The position numbers and the translations under genes are program-made. This document shows, piece after piece, positions 22,890 to 35,513 of a stretch of DNA of 64,000 nucleotides (its first letter is position 1; each line of letters starts with the position of its first letter). Under the pieces are notes generated by a model. It did no database searches, was not told the DNA's origin, and saw only the letters and a program-made list of their open reading frames with translations. Origin of the DNA: Benincasa hispida (Eukaryota > Streptophyta > Magnoliopsida > Cucurbitales > Cucurbitaceae); contig NC_052353.1 of the NCBI RefSeq assembly GCF_009727055.1, positions 42,232,623 to 42,296,622 on the forward strand, read 5' to 3'.

Positions 22890-23637
22890 TTCCACTGTAA
22901 TTACATATTGTTCCATAAGTTTCACTGATCCTCTAATGAACAATTAGTTTGTGGTCCAACCATTAAACCGAATCCCTCTTGGGCCAATAAGAGGGTGGGG
23001 CTCTTTGTTCAAGACCCAGAGTCAGCACTTAAAAAGAACAACCTATATATTATCCTTAAAATCGGGTAGGAGTGAGTTCCATCTTGCAGGACTATGTCTC
23101 TAGCTATTCTACCCAGTCTTACCCATACAGATTAATGGATAATCTTGAATAAATAGGAGTTCATAGTTAGCTCAAGATTAAGATCGAGTTACCTAGTTCA
23201 TCGTATTGAAATAGTCAGTCTTAATAGTAAATGGTGTTATAAAGTAAAAAGTGACTATTTCTCGTTCCGATCTTATGCAAACTCATATCATAGGACATCC
23301 CCACTAGCATGTCTTCACATAAATGATTCAGGATCATATCGTTTTTGTTAAATACAAAGTGGGTCGCATCCGTAGTGTCTCTAGGATAAGGTACTCACCC
23401 TTATCCCTATATTATAGATCATTTTGGCTATTACTTGAACTTGATCCACTTTTATATCTCCACATAGAGTTCAAGTATTCATGCTATCGCTAGAGATTCT
23501 TAATTTATTGGATTTAGGGTTTTTAAATGTAATTCATATATTCAATAACATCTTTACTGAATAAACCTCAATAACAACATTATTGTAAAATAGAATTGTT
23601 TATAAACCATGAGTTTTAGGACATAAAACCCAACAAA
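22890..23637 (-). repeat. Truncated 3' LTR of a copia element
   Basis: On the minus strand it starts TGTTGGGTTTTATGTCC at 23637. It is preceded by the polypurine tract AAGTGGGAGTT, the standard copia arrangement. It resembles the two LTRs at 10.9-14.5 kb over 'ataaggt', 'gggtcgcatcc' and 'gggccaataagagggt'-type landmarks. Similarity stops near 22890, so the rest of the LTR is lost. Confidence 0.75.
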
Positions 23638-26480
23638 CTCCCACTTGGACTAAAACTCCAGTGGGTTCATTTACATATCATTTACATAAAACCCAACAAA
23701 CATCCACGTGAAAAATATAAATACAATAAACTAGGGCATCACATACTCATGGCTTCTTTCATTTGCCTTAAATTTATATAACTCGTAGTCCTAGACTCAC
23801 TAGATGACCCCCAAATTTTGAAGTGACATAAACTACCTTTACACCCTCTCCAAAACTCATATTATGTTTCAGAAATACTTTTTGAATGAACCATGTTCAA
23901 AATGTATACAACAGTTTCTACTGCATATCTTCAAAACGAATCAGGCAATTGAGCATAGCTCATCATTGAACGAACCATGTCTAACAGGGTTCAATTTCTC
24001 CTTTCTAATACAACATCCTGCTGAGGCGTATCAGATGCTGAGAGTTGAGATTGGATTCTATGTTCTATCAAATAATCCTTAAATCTCAAGTCCATATATA
24101 CTTCACCTCGATCTGATCGAAGCGTTTTAATTGTTTTACCTAATAGGTTCTTAAGCTCTGCCTTATACTCCTTTTGAACCTTTTAAAGGCTTCAGACTTG
24201 TGATGCATTAGATAAACATAGCCATAATTTAACTAATCATCAATAAAACTGATGAAATATTCATACCCTCCTCGTGCTTTGACATTCATCAGACCACAAA
24301 GATCTAAATGCACGAGTTTTAAAGGTTCTTTGGCTCTAAGACCTTTTCCTGTAAAAGATATTTTGTTCATCTTACCCTCAAGACGGGACTTACATGGAGG
24401 GAAAGAGCTATCTTCTAACTGACTTAGGAGTCCGATATTAACCAATCTCCCAATCCTATTGAGATAAATGTGGCCAAGTCTCAAGTGCCAAAGATAAGTA
24501 CTGGGAGAAACCTGTTGCCTTTTATTTTGAGTTTAAGTTGTTTTAAACATCTCAGTATTTAAAATAGCTTTTGCCTTGGTTAGTCTTAACACATATAAGT
24601 TATTTTCAAGTTTTGCATAAAAAATTTGAATACCTCTTAAGCTAACAAACACTTCTTTAACTTTAAAAAAACACTTTGTACATTTGTTCTAATAAACAAA
24701 AGATAAATATTAGATTCCTTCTCATATTAGGAACTAAAAGTAAATTTTGTACTAAAATGAATCTATCCCCCAAAAGATAACTTTAAGTCTCCCACTGCTT
24801 GAGCCGAGACTACTTCTCTCATTTCAACTTTGAGAGTTGTCTTGTTTTCACTAAGCTACCGCTAGGAAATAGTTTCTTGATAACAAATACAAATATGGTT
24901 AGTGGCCCCTGAATCTAGTACCCAGATAGAGTTATCATTTTCCACTAAGCATGTTTCAACAATGAATGAATCATATTCACCTTGTTTTACTTCTTCAGCT
25001 TTCTTCTTAACAAATTATTTTGGACGGTTACGTTTCTAGGTCACATCTTCATTGTAGTGAAACACTTTCCTTTGCCTGCAGCTTTTTCATTGCCTTTACG
25101 GGTTTTATAAGCCTTACCTTTTCCTTCTCCCTTTTTTTTTATTTGAATACTCTTATTATTTGAAGTGGAAGGTCCAGACTTAGTTTTTGATGATGATGCA
25201 TTTTGGAACTTCTTTGAGGTAACAACATTTGTTTCCCTTTATTGTCCCATAGTCTTCATAAGAGAATGGTATGTTTGGAGCTCATTTAAAAGAGTAGTAA
25301 AATTGTACTCAATCTTGTTCATCATCTCATTTGTGTGAAACTCTAGGAAAATATTTAGAAGAGACTCCATAATGAAACTAGACTCCATAATGAAACTAAT
25401 CTGACCTTTCTCATCAATGACAATATCGTTTTTACATCTAATACATTGAAGTCGACCATCATAACCAGAACATGTTCTCTAACAGAAGTTCCTTGCTTCA
25501 TGCGGGAGTTGTAAAAATATTTGAGAGCATCATGTCTAACAGATGAGGATGGTTGTCCAAACATTTCCTGCAACGAATCCATGATCTCCTTAACGGTGAC
25601 CATGCTCTCGTGTTTCTTAGTCAGAACATCAGATATGCTCGCTAAGATATATACTCGTGCCTTATCATTGGCCCTAATCCATCTGTCATAAGATTTTTGA
25701 ACATTTCGGTTTGTTGACGAGTCGTGATTTGGAGGACATTCCTCTGTTAAAACGAACCTAAGATCATCGAGTACTAGTATCATGTTTAAATTTGATATCC
25801 AAGTTGCATAGTTGTCTCTATTTAAGTTTTCAGAAGCGAGTAGTTGAATTGAAAAATAAACAAGTTCTATTAGTGAATTGCTTAAATCCAATCAGATTTT
25901 AGAAAAATTAATAATGTACCCATATAATTTATTAATTTTGCAACGATACTTCAGTGAGTCAGAATAACCGCTATCGAGGGTAGTCAATAACTCCTTCACT
26001 GAACCAAGACATTCTTGACTAAACACTAATACTAGAATAACTCTTGTTCTTATAGCATTTAGTTATCACTCGTTTGGTCAAGAACTTACTAATACTTAGT
26101 AATTCTTGTAAGTGTATCCCCTCATTTTCAGATCCTAGAGGTTTGTCCTACTGAATGAAAAGACAGTGCTGAGAATGGACCTAAAAGACCTTGTTCATTT
26201 CTGAAGTTTGCGTTGTTCCGACCCCATGTGACGGCTTTCCAAATAGGTGGTCACTCTAGGACGACATGTAGGAAGAACATGAGGATCTCACAGTACAACC
26301 TAATGGAGGAGACTGTAGGATGTGTTGACACACTTTCTTCTCCCACTTACTATGAACAACTTCCCCTATTCACCTTGTTATTTACCCATGCAAATACTTT
26401 CCGAATGGAGGCCACGCCCAGGGCAAAACGAAGCGAAGCATGGATCCTAATGACTATGAACTTTTCTTTCTAACTTGTGT
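23638..26480 (-). pseudogene. Ty1/copia element interior with RT/RNase H deleted
   Basis: Order on the minus strand: a leader (26480-25892); gag at 25850-25360 (LASENLNRDNYATWISNLNM, EIMDSLQEMFGQPSSSVRHD, YNSRMKQGTSVREHVL); a degenerate knuckle and protease region (25140-24840); then GAG-pre-integrase and integrase start at 24484-24233 (RLGHIYLNRIGRLV, KGLRAKEPLKLVHLDLCG, ARGGYEYFISFIDD). Stop-rich integrase sequence continues to about 23790 (DMVRSMMSYAQLP, CHFKIWG). The next recognisable sequence is the polypurine tract and LTR, so reverse transcriptase and RNase H are absent. Multiple stops and frameshifts make it non-functional. Confidence 0.85.
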
Positions 26481-27792
26481 TTTTTCTTCTTTTAGTGCAT
26501 AATGAAAAATGCATTAATAATTTTTATTTTAAGAAATGTATTAATAACTTAAGTTAGGGTACAAAATGTGTTTGAAAAAAACCTTAGGTTAGGTGCAACA
26601 ACTTCCTTAATTCATGCAGAAGAAACCGGTAAAAGCCAACATAAAATAATGTTCTATTTTGGAGCCCTTTCAAAACTTCTAATCTTGTGTTTAACATGTT
26701 CCAAACTTACAATAATTTTATTTATAAGTTTTTTTAACATATTCAAAATCTTTAAATATTAGTCCATGGGGAAAAAGTACTTTTTTAGCTCGTTTTCTAG
26801 AATAGGTGCATTTGCTTCCTAATATTTTAAATGGTAGGAGTGGTTACAAATAATATGGTAGTTGGAGCACCAATATCATTCTCCACAAGAAATCTACTAA
26901 TTACCAAATTACTAATCCTCAATTTTATCAGGCCAACCAATTAAATAAGGATTAGGTCAAATGTACTTGGGCTTTGAGTTAAACTAGTCTAAAACTAACA
27001 AGAAACAAAGAGTAAATTCAGTCTTTGGAGATTCTAGAGCAATGGTTTAAATGTCTAGGCAAAATATCTTGCAACATGCTTCTTTACTTATCAGAAGCAT
27101 CATGGTAGTATGAACTATTATTGTTGCTCATCAATATTGTTAGATACAAATGTCGAAAGTTACTTATAGTACTTAATAAGGTTATTGTCTAGCTAATTGG
27201 TCCCTTGAAATACTAATTAAAGCATTTGGTTACTTTATAGGGTAAATGTTTTAAATGAAAAAATTACTGAAAATATTTTTAATTATAGAAAAATGTTATT
27301 GTTTATCAATGATAGACAGTGACATTTTTCAGCTATATTTATAAATTAGGTTGCTCATTTTATTATCATAAAAAATAATCCAAAAAATATAATTTTAGAA
27401 GTTTTTAAACATGAAAAACACACACATTAAGTTACTTTATATATATTTTTAGAAGTTACACGCACATTCAAAGGATTTTGTATTATTCTTTATTAGTCTT
27501 TAGTTCGATTTAAGTGTGTTTCTAAATCTTGGTACACCCTAATTAATCACTCCAAATTTAGTGGTTCTCTTCATAATTGAAATGTTAATTTGCTGAAGTA
27601 TTTTATAATGAATAATGGGAAATGTGATATTAGATTCCTCTTCTTGAAATATATCTTCCCAGCGGATGATTATACATCTCTTGACTTGGAGGATGAGGTC
27701 AAATCAGGGATTTAAATCAAGTCTACAGTTGGGGATGGGGAGGGAATCCACACCCCGTCCCCAAGCCTGAACTTGACTCTATACACCCCCAC
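26481..27792. other. AT-rich intergenic sequence
   Basis: No gene is supported. 26870-26960 resembles 4365-4455 and so is a dispersed repeat. A small GGGGATGGGGAGGG motif at 27735 resembles the GC-rich repeat at 6761-7205. Confidence 0.4.
27236..27392. mobile_element. Short copy of the TATCA/TGATA dyad MITE family
   Basis: It has the pattern 'aattatagaaaaa' - 'ttatcaatgatagacagtgac' - 'tatttataaattaggttgctcattttattatcataaaaaataatcc', matching the layout of other copies (40740, 45340, 53374 and 58036). It is degenerate and its ends are approximate. Confidence 0.45.
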
Positions 27793-28357
27793 GACATTCA
27801 AATTTCATAAACATCAATGAACACACAAAAAACTCAAACTTTCCCCCTAAAACAATCTAAACCAAACTCGACCCATCCCCGACAATATGTTCAAACTTCA
27901 TAAACATCCATAAACACACAAAAATTCTAAGTTTAATAGAAAAACGAGTATAACTAAACTCTACCCACCCTTCATGACATTCCCGACGCTCATAAAATTA
28001 AAAAAAAAAAAAACACACAAAAACCCTACAAGTTCAACTCCAAAATGATTATAACTGAACTCTACCCACCCCCCAACATTCAAACTTCATTAATATCAAC
28101 GAACACACAACAAACTCAAACTTTCCCCCCAAAACAATCTAAACCAAACTTGACCCATCCCCCACAACATGTTCAAACTTCATAAACATCCATAAACACA
28201 CAAAAACTCCAAGTTCAATGGTAAAACGAGCAAAACAAGTATAACCAAACTCTATCCACCCCCATGACATTCCTGATGCTAATAGACAAACACATAATAA
28301 CTGCAAAAAACACATCAAAATCCAGTTGCTTGGCTACCATAACTGCAGGATAGCCAA
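27793..28357. repeat. Two-copy tandem repeat, period about 282 bp
   Basis: 'gacattcaaatttcataaac' at 27793 recurs as 'aacattcaaacttcattaat' at 28075. Both copies continue through 'caatctaaaccaaact', 'cttcataaacatccataaac' and 'ctatccaccc/ctacccaccc'. It lies on the low-coordinate side of the CACTA genes and may be subterminal sequence of that element. Confidence 0.75.
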
Positions 28358-28449
28358 CCATTCTTTATCATAAAACTACTAGTAAGACATAACTACTTTG
28401 TTACCATAACTGTAGGATAGCATCATATTAGACAACTAAATAATGAAGT

Positions 28450-29800
28450 AATCATACCTAATTCGGTGGCCCTCCTCTCTATGATCGTATCATGTTTTCA
28501 ATTATTTTTTTTTTCATTTCTTCCATTTGTCTTGCATGATCCTCTCTCATTTGTTTTTTAACGTCTTCAAGTTCCTTAATCCTCGATTGAGGCTGTTCAA
28601 AATTGACTCTCAATTCCCTTACCTCCCTATCTGTTCCTCGAGTAGATAATGAACTCGATGACCTGCTACCCCTTCTTGACTTAGGTTTAAGGCCCCAACC
28701 TACGCCTTTTGAATATCTGGGTCATTTATCCAAAATCGTCTCACAGATTTCATCCCCTATTAGTGGTTGGAAATCTTCTAGATTGGGGTTGGATTGTAAT
28801 TCTAACATTTGATTTTGGACATATTAATTCAATGTGTAAGTACGAGCAATTGAACTTAGAAGTGAAAAACAAGACAAAAGTAAAACAAAAATGGTTACAT
28901 GTGCATTTTCAGCTGCCTGATTCACGAACTTGCCACCTTTAGAGTGTGTTTCCCTAAATAGGTAAACACGTCCCATTTCTCGACCTTCCTTTTCCTATAG
29001 CTCTGATTGAATTTGCAAGAACGACTTTAATCTGCCTACGTGGTCAAACGGTAATTTCTCTCTATTCTTCCTGTTCGTCTCTAAAATTTCCTACATTCAA
29101 ACAAAGAAAAAAATAAAAAGATATTTTATAATAGTAAATAAAGTAAATGATACGCGCCTTAAATTATTCTAACCTGAAACGCTTCACTCTCGAAGTGGTC
29201 ACACAAAAAAATACCAATCTTCTAGTCTATTCTTAAGTCAGCTAGGCAAATCGGCACGTGCTTGTTGAGGATTGCTACATTTCTTGTAATGTCTATGCAA
29301 ATCTGCTCTAAATTCTTTGAAGGAGTTTTGCATTTTATTTTCTATAAAATAATTGAGTGGTTGACTGGATAAATCAAGCATGAAATGAGGCTATAAAAGA
29401 ATAAAGGAATAATTAGCATATATGATGTTCATGACTCTTAGCCTACAATTGACTCTAAAAGAATAAACTTATAACTTACCAACAATTGACTATTAGTCAA
29501 TTCTATAAACTTGTTTGGAACCTCAGCAAAAGTACGACATCGTACTGGAAATGCAGATCTAACGGCGATACCAATCGCATTACTAAATCGTACTGAATGT
29601 TGAGAAATTAGCTTCATCTCCTCCTAATTTATCACGATTGGAATTCTCCCATGTTTTTTGACGTATTTTTCCAACTCGATGTTCTGCAAATGCTCGCATT
29701 TCCTCTGAGTGGATGCTGAGCTACTATCTAAGGAATAAAAAACTTAAAACAGTTTAGGATGTATTTCAATCAACTGAATATATTTCAAAATATACTAACC
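28450..29800 (-). pseudogene. CACTA (En/Spm) second gene relic, TNP1/PF03004-type
   Basis: Minus-strand reading gives blocks typical of the plant En/Spm-type transposase-associated gene. In order: LEKYVKKHGRIPI and SVRFSNAIGIAVRSAFPVRC (about 29690-29540); LNYFIENKMQNSFKEFRADL, HRHYKKCSNPQQARADLP and RLEDWYFFV (about 29360-29190); SREKLPFDHVG, LFRETHSKGGKFVNQAAENA (about 29060-28890). Then come NQMLELQSNPN, GDEICETIL and YSKGVGWGLKPKSRRGS (about 28820-28660), and a charged coiled-coil-like tail ending near 28450. In-frame stops interrupt it and intron-like gaps separate the blocks. It lies downstream of the TNP2-like gene on the same strand, the usual CACTA order. Plus-strand frames at 28603-28942 are its antisense shadows. 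Confidence 0.85.
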
Positions 29801-30124
29801 TAAAGTGTCACTCATAGAAGATCCCGTGTTGCCTAGATATATCTCTTACTCCTGGAATAAACAAAAAAGACAAAACAGTATAAAATTAATATGAAATACG
29901 TGTAAATAGAGAAAGAGAATTGAGTAGATACATGATTACTCATCATCATCATCTCAATCAAATTATTCATCAACACTTGTACTGTTATTGGGAGATAATT
30001 GTTCTCATCATCATTTATGAAGTCATCACCGTTTATGAAGTCATCATCGCCATGTCAAATAATTTGTCTTTCCACAACTATAGGATCAACGCAACTCTGT
30101 ATAAAGTAACCATCTACACTTTAG

Positions 30125-33100
30125 CATAAAAACACGTCTTCTGTTCGCATATTGGAAATCTAATATTTTGTATATGACACCGTAGAAATTGTTATCCACA
30201 CTTTGGTTCCCACTGATCTCCCTGACCACTAGAACTCCACTATTTTTTGTAGCTCAATGATTATCACGCTCTACAGTGTGAAATCTTACCCCATTAACAA
30301 TGCATCCATTGTAAGAGCGCACTCTAGACAAAGGTCCCATTGTAAGTGAAAAGAGATCATCGAAGAGATCTTCTCTCTCGTGTCATTGCAGAACCTGATA
30401 ATTAATTATACATTAAAAATTACTGTAAAAAATGAATTACCTCTCAATTTCCAATACTATGTATACATATCATCTGAACCAATCTGGAAATTTGTGTTGA
30501 TGTCTAATATATAAATCAGAGGCGCTTTGAGCTTCACAACGAATTAACCTCAAGTGTTGCCTAGAAAATTGATCATTTGAAAGTTATATCAAAGAATTTA
30601 TCTTAGAACTTAGAAATTTATAAAGTTTGAAACGTATTTTCTATAATCTGTTATTTCTTTACAATTGCTGAATGTACCAATGTGCGATACGTTTTTCCTC
30701 CGCCGATAGTGTCCGTAAAGTTGATGCCTCTAATGGTCATACCCTCTGCCTAAGTAATTCAAATTCATCAAATATCTCATAATCAAGAATGTTATTATCA
30801 TTTCGTTCATCTCTATTGAATCTCATTCCAATCCCACTTAGATATCGTGAGCAAAAGTTCCATGATTCAATCATTACATATGCTTCCGCTGTAGACTCCT
30901 CAAGACATGTTTTGTTCCGTACAAATTGTTTTAATGTTCGTAAACTTCTTTTAATAGGATACATCCAACTGTAACTTACTAGACCCACCACTTTGTTTTC
31001 ATATGGTAGATGAACAGCAAGGTATACTATTACATCGAAGAAGGCATGCGAGAATATTTTCTCCAACTTACAAAGTATGACTATGATGTCTACTTGTAAT
31101 CTGTTCAAATCACTTACACTATAGACCCTTCAGGACATGTTTTGTTATGTACAAATTGTTTTAATGTCCGTAAACTTCTTTTAATAGGATACATCCAACT
31201 GTAACTAACCAGACCCACCACTTTGATTTCATATGGTAGATGAACAACAAGGTATACCATTACATCGAAGAAGGCAGGCGGGAATATTTTCTCTAATTTA
31301 CAAAGTATGACTATGATGTCTACTTGTAATCTGTTCAAATCACTTACACATATTGTTTTTGCACATAAGTCATGAAAGCATGTACACAATTCAACAATAG
31401 AAGTGGATACGTTCTTCGATAGGTATGCTCGAATACCAATAGGGAGTAGTCTATGAAGCAACACATGACAATCGTGTGTTTGCAGTCCTGATATTTTTCC
31501 ATCTTTCTCATTCACACATCGTGATATGTTAGACACATCAGAAAATTTTACTAATTTCAAATACTTACAAAACGAAATCCATTCACTATTAGTTAATTTG
31601 TACACTGCATGTGGTTTTACAAATCTATTATCGACCTGTATCAAGTATAGGTTCTTTCTTATCTTCAAATCTTGTAAGTCTAATCGAGCGCTCGTTGTAT
31701 CCTTTATCTTTCCTTCAATATTTAATACTGTGTCCACCAAATTATCGCATATGTTTTTTCAATATGCATTACATCCAATTTATGTTGTAACAATAGTCTA
31801 GACCAATATGGAAGTTGGAAAAAAAATACTTTTCTTAGTCCAGTTTATAATTCGTTTTCTTTTTTTATCTTGTTTCAATGGATGTTTGCTAAGCACATAA
31901 AAGTTCAACATATTTATTTGTTGTAAGATCTCTTCTCCATTCATTACGACTGGAGGAGGTCCATGTTCAATTTTTCCATCATGTTGCCTACTTCCGCACC
32001 AACTATGATTCTCTGGAAGATAATATCGATGTCCTATAAATGATATTTTCCCTTTTATCTTGAAGGACGAATTATCTTTTTTGCATATGGGACATGTTGG
32101 ATAACCTTTTGTACTCCACCCAGATAGGTCACCGTACGCAAGGAAGTCATTAATAGTCCATAATAAGGTGGCATATAGTTGAAAAAACTCACCAGCACAG
32201 AACCATAAGTTCGCACACCAATAGTCCATAACTCTTTCAACTCTTCAATCAATGGCTACAAGTAAACATTAATTTCCTTTCTAGGAGATTTTGGACCAGG
32301 TATGAGCAAAGACATGAAGAAGTTTGTTTCTTTTATGTATTTTCAAGGGGGGAAAATTATAAGAAATTATCACCACATGCCACATACTATAAGAAGTATT
32401 CATATTTCCAAACGGATTGAACCTATCTAAAGTTAATCTCAAACAAACATTTCAGGGATCTAAAGCGAAATGAGGAAATTCACGATCAAAATGTTTTCAC
32501 CCCTCTGCATCAGTTGGATGTTGCAATACATCCTCTGTTTCAACTCGCTTATCTTTATGTCATCTCATGTCAAAAACACCTTCTTTTGATGCAAACAATC
32601 GTTTTGATCTCGGTATCAATGGAAAATAACGCAATACCTTATGTGGTATTTTTTTTTACCCTTTCCATCATTAACTTTGTATCGAGACTCACAAAAAAAG
32701 GGCATTGTTGCAAATCTGTAAATTCTTTCTGATACAATAAACAATCATATTTGCATGCATGAATAGACTCATAACCTAGGCCTAAATCACGCAATATTTG
32801 CTTAGCTTTATAAAAGGAAGTGGTATAACGGTGCCAGTTGAAAACGTTGCTTTTAACAATTCCAGTAACATGTCAAACGATTTGTTACTCCAACCGTTGA
32901 GAACTTTGATATGCATCAAATTCATTAAAAAGTTCAAAGACGAAAATTAAGAACAACCAGGGTATAGTTCATTATGTGCTTCGGTCATTAAATCCTCGAA
33001 TAAATTCATGGTATCTCTTTCTTGACCATTAGAGGACATTTCATTCTTAATTCCTTCTTCATTTGCATCTTCATTTTCAATTGGAACTTGTAGATCGTTT

Positions 33101-33441
33101 ATAAGATTCAACATCTCATTTTCTTCGACAACATTACCCTCTATACTATCTACTTCAACAATGTGTATTGAATGAGTTGTATGACTTTCAAAACCTCTAG
33201 ATAAGTTTACTGGCTCTCCATGATACACCCATTCACAGTATGAGGGAGATATTCCATATGTTAATAGATGTCGCTCCACGATATCTAATTTTTTTCAAAT
33301 TGAATTCATACAATTCTTGCATGGACATCTTATTCGTCTAAAATCATTAACATGAAACTTCGCCAAATCTAAAAACTGTGATACTTCTTCTTTATACTCC
33401 ATTGATAACTTATTTCTTAGTTTGATCCATTCTTTATTCAT
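30125..33441 (-). pseudogene. CACTA (En/Spm) TNP2-like transposase relic
   Basis: It starts at ATG 33441 (MNKEWIKLRNKLSMEYKEEV), the transposase-associated domain with the Cys motif RCPCKNCMNSI. It continues through HLLTYGISPSYCEWVYHGEP (about 33270). The transposase core (PF02992 type) follows: ADAEGWKHFDREFPHFALDP-like sequence near 32500, PLIEELKELWTIGVRTY (about 32240) and FLAYGDLSGWSTKGYPTCPI (about 32130). The DUF4218 part has THDCHVLLHRLLPIGIRAYL (about 31470) and SYSWMYPIKRSLRTLKQFV (about 31200). A DUF4216 part at 30345-30125 has RSYNGCIVNGVRFHT and NSGVLVVREISG. Stops and frameshifts are frequent, and a 230-bp tandem duplication breaks the DUF4218 region. Non-functional. Confidence 0.9.
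30896..31351. repeat. 230-bp tandem duplication inside the transposase relic
   Basis: 'acatgttttgtt' at 30905 recurs at 31135, and the following 215 bases are nearly identical in both copies. In protein terms the block from SDLNRLQVDIIVILCKLEK to LKQFV is repeated. A period of 230 is not a multiple of three, so it shifts frame. Confidence 0.92.
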
Positions 33442-34539
33442 CCTTAAAAATAAATCTTTTTCTGACCAACTTGTAATCTAAAAAAATAATCTGTATTAGA
33501 GGACAAAGGACAAAGACTACTCATAAAACTTGGAGGGCCTTTAAATTAATTAAAAAAAAAATAATGAAATGTCTTCTCAACTCTCTCTCTTCATCCACAA
33601 TAGTCCATTGTATCTTCAATTCCCTCCTACTATTAATCAGTAGAAATGCATCATAAAATAGGCAAAAAAAACTATTGATATTCATGTTCCATAAAACTAT
33701 TGAAGGTGAAAAGGGAAAAAGAGTACGTAAAATTGAAACCTAATGTCTAATATTCTATTTATCCAACAAAACAACAAGGTTCAAAGATGTCTTTTACAAG
33801 AAATTGGATCCACTATTTGTTGAAAATATTGATTGTTGAATGGTAGGAGAAAGGAGGTGAATTAAAATTCAAATTGTCAAGCAAAATCCATACATAATGT
33901 AGTAATAATTTTTAAATTGAGAGAAACCATACATAAATGTAAATTCATTAGAGAGAAACCATAAATAATTTTTTAAAAAAATATAGATACAACGAAGCAT
34001 TATTCGATGATTTTTTAAATGGGTTATACTGAAAACAAAATTGAACGAACCAATATGTCTAATTTTATATTGAAAGAACCAATATTCTAGGACATCCACT
34101 ATTAAAGGCCTCTTTTGCAAGACAACGAACTATATCATTATTGATTCAAGTAACAAAAAATTATATCATCCATTAGGCAACTTGAATCCCCTATACAAAC
34201 ACATTAAAATTACAAAAAAATGATATTTATGAGATCACAATCAAAAGAAATTAACCTCTGTACAAAAAAATAATTATAATAAAAAGTAAAAACAGAAAAA
34301 AAAAAATAGCTCTTCAACTTCCTACAAAGGTGTATTTGGATTTTGATTTTGATTATGCCACCAAAATAATCAAAGCAAACTTTCAATCATAATATGTATA
34401 TTCAAGAACTAAAACTTGTTTTCTTGCTATTTTTTATCTTGGATTTTCCAAAACACAAAGATGAGAGAAAATTTTGAAATTCCCTTTTAAGGATATTCTT
34501 TTTTATCTTCTATTGGCGGCAAATGACGACGATGGCACT
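33442..34539. other. Non-coding interior between CACTA transposase and right terminus
   Basis: AT-rich sequence upstream of the transposase start on the minus strand, presumably leader and promoter side of the CACTA element. Minus-strand frames here are low-complexity and unsupported. Confidence 0.45.
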
Positions 34540-34903
34540 ATCTCTTTATCGGCAGCGAACGACGGCGGCGGAACTAACTCAGTATCGCCTAGGGTTTCAA
34601 TTTGGGGGAAGAAGAAAAGCAGTCGATCTGTCTTTTGCCGGATCTGGTTTTTATACCAGATCTCTTGACGGCTATCAAGGGTCGTTGGGAGTTCCTAAGG
34701 AACTCCGTAGGAACTCCCGACGAATAAATAACTCGTCAGAAGTTCACATAACTCTCAATGGGTAATGTTCCACCGTCAGGAGATAATTCTAATCTCCTGA
34801 CGAATAGTATATGTCGTCGGGAATTCTTCCTAACTCTCGACGTGTCCTTTGTCTCTCCCGACGACGGATTTAAGTGTCGGGAGATCCTTCTTTTCCTGTA
34901 GTG
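34540..34903 (-). mobile_element. CACTA terminal region with subterminal repeats and terminus
   Basis: On the minus strand the end reads CACTACAGGAAAAG at 34903. Repeated TGTCGGGAG / CTCCCGACGA-type motifs lie in both orientations (about 34660-34890), the array expected next to an En/Spm terminus. The opposite terminus was not found, so the left end of the element is either decayed or beyond the recognised 27.8-kb repeats. Confidence 0.8.
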
Positions 34904-35513
34904 CTTCATGGCAAATTCCATAAAAGACCATTGGAATGCTATCAAGTAGATTTTGAGGTATGTAAAAGCCACATCTTCAGTAGGTCTTTTGTATACTCAA
35001 GACGATGTTAATCAAAGTCACTTGATAGGGTATGTAATGCTGATTAAGCAATAGATACTGATAAGAGAAGGTCACTATCAGGATATGTATTTTCTTATCT
35101 TGGGAACTTGGTAAGTTGGAAAATCTCTCTTCAATCTATTGTTGTTTTATCAACAACTTAGTTTGAATACATTGTAGTGACTAATGCGATTAAAGAAGCC
35201 ACTTGGCTAAAAGAGATTACAAATGAATTAATACATGATAACAATCCTATTAGAGTATTATGTGATAGCTAGAGTATTGTGTATCTATCTAAAAACCAGA
35301 CTTTTCATAATAGAATTAAGCACATAGATATTCGTTATCATTTCCTTAGAGATGTCCTTAACCAAGAAAAATTCACTTTGGAAAATGTTAGTTCTATTGA
35401 TAATGTTGCAGATGCCTTTTTATGAAGCCATTTCCATTGGGTAAGTTTGACAGTTGTCTTAAAACTCTCAAAATTTACCCGATCTGATGAAGTTTGATTG
35501 TGGTGGTCACTAT
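34904..35513 (+). pseudogene. Ty1/copia RT end and RNase H relic
   Basis: From the first base after the CACTA terminus the plus strand reads FMANSIKDHWNAIK, ILRYVKATSSVGLLYTQDD, RRSLSGYVFSYLGNLVSWKI, SLQSIVVLSTT, NAIKEATWLKEITNELIHD, LSKNQTFHNRIKHIDIRYHF and NVSSIDNVADAFL. This is the end of a copia RT followed by RNase H. Stops replace several codons, including an expected glutamate after STT and the QSA region. The 5' remainder is missing because the CACTA element lies there. Confidence 0.88.

Noticed and set aside
28603..28942. Plus-strand open frames of 69 and 77 codons
   Set aside because: They are antisense to the clearly recognisable CACTA TNP1-like relic on the minus strand.
31526..31801. 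Plus-strand 91-codon frame
   Set aside because: Antisense to the TNP2-like transposase relic.
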